Below, piece by piece: positions 25,178 through 33,728 of a stretch of DNA of 47,103 bases (within the stretch, counting starts at the first letter, position 1; each line of letters starts with the position of its first letter). The notes under the pieces are model-generated. The model made no database searches. It saw only the letters and a program-made list of their open reading frames with translations, and was not told the DNA's origin. The translations under genes were made by a program, and so were the position numbers. The stretch spans positions 1-47,103 of the forward strand of contig NZ_JACHKT010000039.1 of NCBI RefSeq assembly GCF_014204325.1. The letters are read 5' to 3'. Origin of the DNA: Arcicella rosea. GTDB taxonomy: Bacteria; Bacteroidota; Bacteroidia; Cytophagales; Spirosomataceae.

Positions 25178-28100
25178 TTAAAAGCCTCTTTCCAAGACTA
25201 ATACTTTTAAAGTAGCAACATTGCGAGAAACAATCACCGACTTTTTACCTGCTGAATTACGAATTGAGATGATACTTTTGCAATCTCCATCGACGAAAAA
25301 ACCTGTTTTTTCTAAGTCTAATACTTCAAAATTCCCTTTGCCATTTCCTTTCAAAACTGTTCCGTAAGAGGCATCGTATCGCCCAGCAACGGGTTCTACT
25401 CCGTAATCATTTCCTACTAAAATCATGTCTAAATTTCCGTCTGCATTCAAGTCTTCTATCAAAATATCTTGGCAAACTGACCACTGAGCGACATTAGGCA
25501 ATGCCTTGAATTTAAAGTTATTATTCCCCAAATTTTCAAGGTAAAAACTCTCTTGAAGAAATACTTTTGTTATCGTTGCAGCTTTGCGTTGTTCTTCTGA
25601 AAGTACATCCTTCATGGTAGCTTTGGCATACAATTCGTAAGTATTAAACTTGGCTTTGAATGATGGAATTTGACGAACAAGCTCATCTCTTGAGGGAATT
25701 GGATATTCAACGCCTTTCAAGAAGTAAGAAGGAATGGCATCCCAACGACCATTATTGTCGTAATCAGCTCCATAAATCGTCAGCGGTTCAGTACTTGAAA
25801 ACTGATAGCGATTGTTTGTTCCGAGATTTCCTACTACAAAGTCGATGTCGCCATCTTTGTCAAAATCAGCAGCTTTGATACAATTCCACAAACCATTTGA
25901 CGCTGGGAAAGTATTGGTTGCTACCAATTTTCCTTGTTTATTTTGAAATAAAGTAATGGGCATACATTCGCCAACGACAATTAAATCTTCCCAAGAATCA
26001 TGGTCAATATCAGCCCAAACTGCCGAAGTAACCATGCCAACTGTTCGCAAGTTAGGAGCAAAACTTTCAGTAACATCGCTGAAATATCCTCCTTCATTTC
26101 TTAATAAATAGCTTTCGCCAGCTTTTGGATATTGCAAAGGCGTTAGCCTTCCACCTCTGAACAAATCCAAATCTCCATCGTGGTCAAAATCAGTCGCTAC
26201 CACACAAGAACCACTATGACTAATGTTGGGCAAGTGATTTTTTGTCAGGGTAAAATTTCCTTTCCCATCATTAAAATATAATCTGTCTTGATAATATTCC
26301 GAACCATCAAAATACTCGTTTGAACCACTGACAATGTACAAATCCAAATCTTTATCGTTGTCAGCATCAAATAATAATACCCCTACATCTTCTTCGTTTT
26401 TCTCCTGATTTCCTTTCGTCAAAATGGTTTGCTGAAATTTCCCATTAGGTTTTTGAATGAAAAACTTTCCTTCGTGCAAGTACGAACCTCCCACAAAAAA
26501 ATCTTCTAAGCCATCGCCATTCACATCACCAGTAGTCATTTTTGATCCTTGCTGAGAAAGTTTGTGCATCAACAACGTTTCCTGATTATAGTCCATATAA
26601 GGTTCTTCTTGATGAACATAATCTTTCAAAATATGAGATTCATCTCTAAAAATTCTTGAAGGATTTGGTTTGGTTACTGTTTGTAGTTTAGCATTTTTAT
26701 AATCAACAAGCAAGGTTTGATTACTTTTTACATTTTTGATAGTCTGCGATTTTCCGTCTGACCAAAGTATTTGTAAAGAATCAATTTTCGAATTTTTACC
26801 CAAACCAAAATGAATTAAAAAATCACTAGAAGACTGAAAACCTCTGGTAACTGTCTGGTGAATTTTCTGCAATTTTCCTTCTTGAAAAAGCGTAACATCA
26901 CTTCCTAAACCAAAAGTATTTTGTGCTGTTCCTTGTAGTTTTACTTTTAAAAAGGCTTTTGATTGTGTGTTATTTTTCAACAAAAAAGCTTCTTGATTGA
27001 TGTTGTTTACAACTAAATCTAAATCTCCATCGTTATCAAAATCTGCATAAGCCGCACCATTTGAAAGCGAAGGTAAATCGCCAAACGCCTCATTTGAAAT
27101 ATCTTTGAAAGTTAAATCTTCATTGTTGCGAAACAAGTAATTTACTTTTTTAAGTGTATTCATCTTCAACGCTCCCTTCTTCATCAAGTCGTCTATTTCT
27201 TTTTTGGAAGTACTTGCCTGAGCCATTTCTGCGTTGTAACTTACAAAATCCAAATCGGTAATATCTCGCAAATAGCCATTGCTAATGAATAAATCTTTGT
27301 TGCCATCATTATCAAAATCGGCAAACAGAGGCGACCAACTCCAATCAGTACTATGAACTCCCGCCAACTGACCAATTTCAGAAAAATGTACTTTGCCATC
27401 GGGCGTTTTTCCGACATTCAAATGCAACATATTTCGCATAAATTGCGGATGATAGCCCAAAGCCAAACTTTGTTCGTACTGCACATAATTGGCTGGCCCA
27501 GCCATTTTTTTTCTTTGCTCATTATCAGCAGGAAGCATATCGACAGACATTATATCAAATTTCCCGTCATTGTTAATGTCTGCAACATCCGTTCCCATCG
27601 AAAACTGGCTGTGATGTCCAAAACTTTCTTTTGCAGATTCAGTAAAAGTACCGTCGTGATTATTGATGTAAAGTAAATCGTTGGAAAGAAAATCATTTCC
27701 AACAAAAATATCTTCCCAACCATCTTCATTTACATCGGCAATAGACAAACCTAAACTCATGCCATCGTGCAGAATTCCAGCTTTTCGAGAAATATCTGTA
27801 AAAGTACCATTTCCATTATTTTGAAAAAGTTTATCGGCAGACAATCCACTTCCATCCGTAATTGGAGCAACCAAAGCGTTTGGATTGCGAGTGGAATTGG
27901 TACTTGTGATGAGAAATAAATCTAAATCATTGTCTTTATCAAAATCAAAAAATGCGGCTTGATTACTGAAAGTTGTATCCGCTAAACCATACTCTTTTGC
28001 CGATTCGACGAAGCTAATTTTCCTTCCGCTAGAATGATTAATGTATAATTGATTCGCTCGTTGAGAAGATGGATAATTTCCTGATTTACAAACGTAAATA

Positions 28101-28480
28101 TCTAACAGTCCATCTCCATTGACATCCGCCATCGTTACGCCCGTACTCCAACCTCCTTTTTTGATACCTGTTTTTTCTGAAATATCTTCAAATTTAAAAG
28201 CTGATTTTTCGTCAACTCCTTTATTCAAATACAATTTATCAGCTACTTGGTTTCCAGTAAAATACACGTCCGTCAAACCGTCATTGTTAATATCGCCAAC
28301 GGCAACACCGCCTCCGTTATAAACATAATAGTAATCAATCAGGTTGAAAGAATCATTTTCAACAACCGTGTTTTGAAAAGAAATACCACTTTCGGTCGCA
28401 GGAATTACGGTAAAAAGTTTTTCTTTTTCAGGTTGACAAGCACCAAAAAACAAAAGGAAAAGTACTGATAATTTCTTCAT
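25178..28480 (-). CDS. FG-GAP/VCBS repeat lipoprotein with ASPIC/UnbV domain
   Basis: The 1100-residue protein starts with a lipoprotein signal (FGAC, lipid Cys15) and contains many DINNDGxxD-type calcium-binding FG-GAP repeats (VAVGDINNDGLTDVYFTGN, ADVNGDGLLDIYV, ADFDNDGDLDLVVNN). An ASPIC/UnbV domain (GLGSDVTLFQEGK... SLQILWSDGKSQT) lies near residues 510-600, with a second set of repeats to the end. Proteins of this kind are commonly encoded next to SusC/SusD in Cytophagales. They are predicted to be surface-exposed beta-propellers that bind glycans or partner proteins; the exact role is not known. A terminator hairpin separates it from susD. Confidence 0.85.
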   Translation of the reverse strand: MKKLSVLFLLFFGACQPEKEKLFTVIPATESGISFQNTVVENDSFNLIDYYYVYNGGGVAVGDINNDGLTDVYFTGNQVADKLYLNKGVDEKSAFKFEDISEKTGIKKGGWSTGVTMADVNGDGLLDIYVCKSGNYPSSQRANQLYINHSSGRKISFVESAKEYGLADTTFSNQAAFFDFDKDNDLDLFLITSTNSTRNPNALVAPITDGSGLSADKLFQNNGNGTFTDISRKAGILHDGMSLGLSIADVNEDGWEDIFVGNDFLSNDLLYINNHDGTFTESAKESFGHHSQFSMGTDVADINNDGKFDIMSVDMLPADNEQRKKMAGPANYVQYEQSLALGYHPQFMRNMLHLNVGKTPDGKVHFSEIGQLAGVHSTDWSWSPLFADFDNDGNKDLFISNGYLRDITDLDFVSYNAEMAQASTSKKEIDDLMKKGALKMNTLKKVNYLFRNNEDLTFKDISNEAFGDLPSLSNGAAYADFDNDGDLDLVVNNINQEAFLLKNNTQSKAFLKVKLQGTAQNTFGLGSDVTLFQEGKLQKIHQTVTRGFQSSSDFLIHFGLGKNSKIDSLQILWSDGKSQTIKNVKSNQTLLVDYKNAKLQTVTKPNPSRIFRDESHILKDYVHQEEPYMDYNQETLLMHKLSQQGSKMTTGDVNGDGLEDFFVGGSYLHEGKFFIQKPNGKFQQTILTKGNQEKNEEDVGVLLFDADNDKDLDLYIVSGSNEYFDGSEYYQDRLYFNDGKGNFTLTKNHLPNISHSGSCVVATDFDHDGDLDLFRGGRLTPLQYPKAGESYLLRNEGGYFSDVTESFAPNLRTVGMVTSAVWADIDHDSWEDLIVVGECMPITLFQNKQGKLVATNTFPASNGLWNCIKAADFDKDGDIDFVVGNLGTNNRYQFSSTEPLTIYGADYDNNGRWDAIPSYFLKGVEYPIPSRDELVRQIPSFKAKFNTYELYAKATMKDVLSEEQRKAATITKVFLQESFYLENLGNNNFKFKALPNVAQWSVCQDILIEDLNADGNLDMILVGNDYGVEPVAGRYDASYGTVLKGNGKGNFEVLDLEKTGFFVDGDCKSIISIRNSAGKKSVIVSRNVATLKVLVLERGF

Positions 28481-28536
28481 AGCATCAGCTCAAATTTTAA
28501 TAGCGTTTGAGTAAATATCGCTTTTCAAAAAAACAA

Positions 28537-28567
28537 AACATTCCAAATCTTGATGATTTGGAATGTT
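28537..28567 (-). terminator. Intrinsic terminator between susD-like and FG-GAP genes
   Basis: A perfect 13-bp stem, aacattccaaatc with gatttggaatgtt, and a 5-base loop. On the minus strand it is followed by ttttgttttttt. It lies 25 bases after the SusD stop and should reduce, rather than fully block, transcription into the downstream genes of the PUL. Confidence 0.85.
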
Positions 28568-28591
28568 AAAACTATTATTTTCAATCAAAAA

Positions 28592-30172
28592 CTATTGCCA
28601 TTCAGGATTTTGCTTCACATTTGGATTTCCTTGAATTTCAATCAATGGAATCGGCAATACATAATCTTTGGCTTTAACAGTTCTTCCAACTTTGTAAGTA
28701 TCAGAATAGTGTTTGATGTACGCACCAAGATAATCTGGATTTCCGCCAAACTTACTTTTACGACGAAGCTCTGGGTAACCTACTTGTTCAAAAGCAAATT
28801 CGTGAATAATTTCATCCACAATTGCATCTCTCAATGCCGCTTGCGAAAGTCCTTTTAAAGGTTCTAAACCAGCTCTTTCACGCAATTTATTAATACTTGC
28901 AAAAGCATCGCCTTGTCCAACTTCGTTACAAGCTTCCGAATGTCCGAGTAACACGTCAGCGTAACGTAAATAAATAGTATTTTTTTCCGTTGTTGACCAG
29001 TTTGTATTCAATTCCACTAATTTTCCTGACCATGCTTTACTGAAAATCAACTCAGAAGGATTATTGGGATTAGCATTTGGGTCAACTAAACCACCAAAAC
29101 GAGAAAGATTATAATCTGCTTTTTCACTCCATTTTACGATTGGAAATTCTCCTTTAGAATTTTTAGCGGTACGACCTGTTGGATACGATTCTATAAAAGT
29201 GGCATCAATTCGCTTGTCAGAACTTTTATAAGACATTCTGAAATCTTTTGTAGCACTTAGCCAACTCCAACCAGCACCGCCTAAATCACTTGGAAAATCT
29301 TCTGGATTAAAGTGTGCAGAGTGATTCGTATATTCTGTTGAATTGGCTTTGGCAGAGCCTTGACCTTCAAATATTCTTTCTCCTTGATTTTTATGATTTA
29401 AATCGAAGTTACTTCCAAAATCTGCATAAAGCGACAGCCCACTATTATTGATAATATCTTCAGAAGTAGCTTTTGCTTCAGCCCATTTTTGTCCCCATAA
29501 TTGAGCTTTCATCAACAAAGTTTTTGCTGCCCATTTTGTGGCTCTACCAGCATCCGCACCTGAATATGAAGCAGGCAAAACACTTGCTGCTGCACTACAA
29601 TCAGCATAAATTTGTTCAAGTACTTTTTGTTTTCCTCCGCTATTACTTGGCAAATCGTTGTAGCTCTGGGTAGAAGTAATTTTCAAAGGCGGATTATCAA
29701 AATATCTTACCAATTCATAATAATAAAACCCTCTTAAAAACTGTGCTTCTGCTTTGATGCGTTTTACTTTATCGGCATTGGCAGGATCTTGAATTTTATC
29801 AGCCGTTTCGATGAGATTATTCGCACGGTCTATCGAACGATAACACTGTTGCCAATACGCATTGATATAATCATCAGAAGCACTGATATTTCCTAAATTA
29901 TATTGCAATGGCCCTTTTTCCCAACCTATTTGATAACCCGCCAAACATTCAAACACATAACGATTGTAAAAGTGATTAGACCAATCGCCATTGCCCATCG
30001 TAAGGTCATCGTAAACTGCATTCACGCCCAATTCAAGCTCTTTGGCTGATTGATAAAAAGTACTTGGGTTAATAAAATCTGGATTTTCTTTCAAATCCGA
30101 ACATCCCGTTGCCGACAACATAATGGCCGAAGCAAGGAGTGATTTTGTATTTTTTAAGATGAAATTTTTCAT
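28592..30172 (-). CDS. RagB/SusD-family outer-membrane lipoprotein
   Basis: The 526-residue protein has a lipoprotein signal with the lipobox ATGC (lipid Cys24). It has the SusD family features: CSDLKENPDFINPSTFYQSAKELELGVNAVYDDL at the N-terminus, the TPR-like helical core (YWQQCYRSIDRANNLIETADKI, RGFYYYELVRYFDNPPL), and the C-terminal RYADVLLGHSEACNEVG, INKLRERAGL and ELRRKSKFG. It captures glycan at the cell surface and works as the lid of the SusC transporter encoded 53 bases upstream. A SusC/SusD pair is the defining part of a polysaccharide-utilisation locus. The glycan is not predictable from this pair. Confidence 0.95.
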   Translation of the reverse strand: MKNFILKNTKSLLASAIMLSATGCSDLKENPDFINPSTFYQSAKELELGVNAVYDDLTMGNGDWSNHFYNRYVFECLAGYQIGWEKGPLQYNLGNISASDDYINAYWQQCYRSIDRANNLIETADKIQDPANADKVKRIKAEAQFLRGFYYYELVRYFDNPPLKITSTQSYNDLPSNSGGKQKVLEQIYADCSAAASVLPASYSGADAGRATKWAAKTLLMKAQLWGQKWAEAKATSEDIINNSGLSLYADFGSNFDLNHKNQGERIFEGQGSAKANSTEYTNHSAHFNPEDFPSDLGGAGWSWLSATKDFRMSYKSSDKRIDATFIESYPTGRTAKNSKGEFPIVKWSEKADYNLSRFGGLVDPNANPNNPSELIFSKAWSGKLVELNTNWSTTEKNTIYLRYADVLLGHSEACNEVGQGDAFASINKLRERAGLEPLKGLSQAALRDAIVDEIIHEFAFEQVGYPELRRKSKFGGNPDYLGAYIKHYSDTYKVGRTVKAKDYVLPIPLIEIQGNPNVKQNPEWQ

Positions 30173-30225
30173 TTCTTATATTGCTAAGAATTTAATTTAC
30201 AGTAAAAATTAATTTTGATAAAAGC

Positions 30226-33200
30226 CTAAAAACCAAGATTTAATCCGAACGTAATCGTTCTTGCTCTTGGATAAGCGTCATAATCATCTCCACGGTTCAA
30301 ATTACTTTGTCCGCCATTGTTTACTTCTGGATCAAAACCTTTGTATTTCGTAATCAAGAATAAATTTTGTCCACTTACTGATACTCTTGCCGAACGAATA
30401 AATTTATTGTTGACAGGAATTCTATAACCCAATGAAACATTTTGAAGACGAATGAAAGAACCATCTTGAATAAAGAATGAAGATTTGCGGAATGAAATAA
30501 AATCTCTTCTACCGTCAATTACTGGACGAGTACCATTTTGATTTTCTGAACTCCAAGAATCCGTAAGAATATTCTCTAACTGATTGATTTTCTGCACACC
30601 ATCACCAATTTCTGACTGTTGAAGGTTACGAATTTGGTTACCTTGTACTCCTCTGAAAAATACGACTAAATCAAAGTTTTTATATTTCAATGAAGTATTC
30701 ATACCCCAAACAAATTTTGGATTTGGATTACCGATAATTTTGTAGTCATCCGAAGTATATTTTCCATCATTGTTTACATCAGTATATTTGGGATAACCCG
30801 CTTTAGCTGAATAGCTAGCTCCTTCTGCATCCGTTTTGAACAAACCTGCATATTCATAACCACGCCAAACGCCAATCGGATTTCCAGCTTCTACCCAACT
30901 TCCATCAATCCCTAAGTGACCACTTGGGCTACCAGCGAAATAAGGAGTACTTTTACCTAAATCAGCAATTTCGTTTCTTACAAATGAAATATTTCCGCCA
31001 ATATCCCATTTAAAATCTCCTTTGTCGATTGCTTTATAGTTAGCTTCAAAGTCAACTCCTTTGTTGGTCAATGAACCTGAATTTAACAATACAGTACTAA
31101 AACCTGTACTTTGAGCGATAGAAACGTAGAGTAATAAATCAGAAGTTTTGGTATTGTACCAGTCAACGGCTAAGTCTAAACGATTGTTCAATAAACGAGT
31201 ATTCAGACCGACATTCAGCATCGCTGTTGATTCCCATTTTAAGTCTGGATTCGCAATATTGTTTGCTCCGTAACCAGCAGCCAATTGTCCTCCAAAAACA
31301 TAATTGAAAGGCACTAAACCAGAAACAGATTGATAAGGAGGAATATTTGAATTACCTGTAATACCATAACTTGCACGCAATTTTAAGTCGTTGATAACTT
31401 CTGAAATTTTAGAGTTTTTGAAGAATTCTTCATTGGCAATTTTCCAACCAATGGCAGCCGAAGGGAAAGTTGCCCATTTGTTATTAGGACCAAATTTTGA
31501 AGAACCATCTCGGCGAACAGTTACAGTCAATAAGTACTTATCTAAAGCAGAATAATTTACTCTTCCGATAAATGATTCTAAATTCCATTCTTGTCTTCCC
31601 GAAAATGGTGTTTGTGGTTTAGCTCCATTTTGCAAGTTCATTGAATTAACATCATCCGAAGGCAAACCCCAAGAAGAAGCTGCATCATACTGGTTAATTT
31701 CATGCTGATTGGTATAACCTGCGGTTACATCAACATTGTGTCCTTTACTCAAGGTTTTGGTATAAGTCAGTAAGTTTTCGTTCAATAAATTCATAACATT
31801 ACGATTGAATTTATCTAACACACGTCCATTCTGGCGACCCAAACGAGTAAAACTATTATAGAACGATTTACGATTAGCATTTACCACATCAACCCCAATA
31901 CTTGTCTTGAATTTCAAGCCTTCGATGATGTTAAAAGTAACTCCGGAAGTACCGAAAATACGATTGGTCACATCTTTGTCATAACCTTGTTTGGCTTCTG
32001 CTACTGGATTAATACTAAAGCGACCATCATAACTTGGATAATTATAATTTCCATTTTGGTCGTAAATAGCCACCGTTGGGTCCAAACCAAGTGCAGTAAT
32101 AATTAAACCACCCGGTCCACCTCTATCGGTCGGCACATTACTTGATTCTAAATGACTGTACGACCAACTGTTACTCAAGGTAGCTTTTCCTCCTAAAAAA
32201 TCATTATCTAAATTCACACGAAATCCATAACGTTTGAAATCAGTACTAATAACAACACCTTGATTATCAAGCACATTTCCACTAAAAGCATATCGCATCC
32301 CCTTTGTTCCACCTGCAAATGTCAATTGATGGCTTTGGATATTTCCTTGACGAGTCACTGCATCCAACCAGTTTGTACCAGCACCAGCCGCATTAATTTG
32401 TGCAGCACTATAACGTCCTGCACCTCCTTGGCTTACTTCTAATTTATTGATGTACTTCATGTAATCGTCTGCACGCATTACATCAATTTTTCTTGAAATA
32501 TCTTGCATAGAGTACGACGCATCGTAAGTCAAACGTCCGTCTCCTTCTTTCCCACGTTTTGTTGTAATCATCACCACACCATTCGCTCCTCTTGAACCAT
32601 AAATTGAAGTACCAGAAGCATCTTTCAGTACTTCGATAGATTCAATATCATTCGGGTTCAGCATCGCCAAAGCGTTTGAAGGCTGTCTGTTACCGCCAGT
32701 TCCGAGTGCATTATTATCAGGATAAATTGGTAATCCATCAATTACATACAAAGGTTCTGAACCACTCAAAATTGAATTGGGTCCTCTTACACGCACCGAA
32801 AGCCCACCACCAGGAGCAGCAGAAGCTTGTGATACTTGTACCCCAGCTACTCTACCTTGTAAGGCTTGATCTAATGAAGAAACAGGAAATTCTTTAATCA
32901 CATCCCCTTTAATACTCGAAACCGAAGCCGTTAAATCACTCCTTTTTACTTGTCCATAACCCACAACCACTACTTCTTCCAAAGCTTGTACATCAACTGA
33001 CAATTCTACGTTTACATTGGTTTTATTACCAATAGCAACTTCTTGAGATTTGAAGCCTACAAAACTAAATACCAATACCGCATTCGCAGGAACATCAATT
33101 TTATAAGTACCGTCTAATGCCGTTGTTGTACCTTTTTTAGACAGTTTTTCAAAAATACTTACTCCTGCTAGCGTTTCATTATTGCTTCCTGTTACTTTCC

Positions 33201-33297
33201 CAGTAACCGACCTTTGGGCAAAAGTCGAAAACCCTGTGATAGCTAAAAGAATAAAACCATAAGCTATCCTTCTGCTTTTTTGTAATAATTGCTTCAT
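30226..33297 (-). CDS. SusC/RagA-family TonB-linked outer-membrane transporter
   Basis: The 1023-residue protein has a signal peptide ending at FAQ. A CarboxypepD_reg-like domain (VTGKVTGSNNETLAGVSI, about 31-110) is followed by the SusC signature EEVVVVGYGQVKRSDLT. The plug domain contains the TonB-receptor SusC motif YVIDGLPIYPD and DIESIEVLKDASGTSIYGSRGANGV. The beta-barrel follows and ends in ARTITFGLNLGF with the terminal aromatic. It is a TonB-dependent importer of oligosaccharides. It is the first gene of the PUL and is preceded by a 431-base gap, so the main promoter is probably there. Confidence 0.96.
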   Translation of the reverse strand: MKQLLQKSRRIAYGFILLAITGFSTFAQRSVTGKVTGSNNETLAGVSIFEKLSKKGTTTALDGTYKIDVPANAVLVFSFVGFKSQEVAIGNKTNVNVELSVDVQALEEVVVVGYGQVKRSDLTASVSSIKGDVIKEFPVSSLDQALQGRVAGVQVSQASAAPGGGLSVRVRGPNSILSGSEPLYVIDGLPIYPDNNALGTGGNRQPSNALAMLNPNDIESIEVLKDASGTSIYGSRGANGVVMITTKRGKEGDGRLTYDASYSMQDISRKIDVMRADDYMKYINKLEVSQGGAGRYSAAQINAAGAGTNWLDAVTRQGNIQSHQLTFAGGTKGMRYAFSGNVLDNQGVVISTDFKRYGFRVNLDNDFLGGKATLSNSWSYSHLESSNVPTDRGGPGGLIITALGLDPTVAIYDQNGNYNYPSYDGRFSINPVAEAKQGYDKDVTNRIFGTSGVTFNIIEGLKFKTSIGVDVVNANRKSFYNSFTRLGRQNGRVLDKFNRNVMNLLNENLLTYTKTLSKGHNVDVTAGYTNQHEINQYDAASSWGLPSDDVNSMNLQNGAKPQTPFSGRQEWNLESFIGRVNYSALDKYLLTVTVRRDGSSKFGPNNKWATFPSAAIGWKIANEEFFKNSKISEVINDLKLRASYGITGNSNIPPYQSVSGLVPFNYVFGGQLAAGYGANNIANPDLKWESTAMLNVGLNTRLLNNRLDLAVDWYNTKTSDLLLYVSIAQSTGFSTVLLNSGSLTNKGVDFEANYKAIDKGDFKWDIGGNISFVRNEIADLGKSTPYFAGSPSGHLGIDGSWVEAGNPIGVWRGYEYAGLFKTDAEGASYSAKAGYPKYTDVNNDGKYTSDDYKIIGNPNPKFVWGMNTSLKYKNFDLVVFFRGVQGNQIRNLQQSEIGDGVQKINQLENILTDSWSSENQNGTRPVIDGRRDFISFRKSSFFIQDGSFIRLQNVSLGYRIPVNNKFIRSARVSVSGQNLFLITKYKGFDPEVNNGGQSNLNRGDDYDAYPRARTITFGLNLGF

Positions 33298-33668
33298 ATA
33301 CAGTTTTAATAATAGTTAAATGTTTATTAAAAGATTATCAGAATAGTAAAATAAAATATTGAAATATTATAATATTTTACCCTGCAAAATTGATTGAAGC
33401 AAAGAAGTAAAACAATGGATATTTATTCAAAAGGATGGATTATATTATTGTTTATAATATTATTTTTCAAAGTAATTTTATTGTTTTTCAAGCAAGTCAA
33501 AATAACATAGAAAGTAATTATTACGCTAAAAAAATAAATTTTTTTGTACTTTGTCAAGATTAATCTTGATTTAAATTCCATATTTCGCTAAAAGAATATA
33601 ATAATTTCTATTACATGATGATAGATAATTAACTTATTAGATTTTTGGGGAAGTGAAATATATTAGCA
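33298..33668. promoter_or_regulatory. Upstream region of susC with a 16-base palindrome
   Basis: This very AT-rich gap should hold the PUL promoter. A perfect 16-base palindrome, tcaagattaatcttga, lies at 33554-33569, about 257 bases before the SusC start, and could be a binding site for a dimeric regulator. No clean -33/-7 pair is visible near the start, and no gene is present. Confidence 0.4.
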
Positions 33669-33705
33669 TAAAAAAAAGCGACCTTGATTGCTCAAAGTCG
33701 CTTTT
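33669..33705 (-). terminator. Terminator after the outer-membrane barrel gene
   Basis: Read on the minus strand, aaaagcgactttga pairs with tcaaggtcgctttt (14 pairs, one G-U) around a 4-base loop, followed by a T-run. It lies 24 bases after the stop of the 33729 gene. Confidence 0.87.
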
Positions 33706-33728
33706 GTATTCTTTAAAAAATTTTTGGC

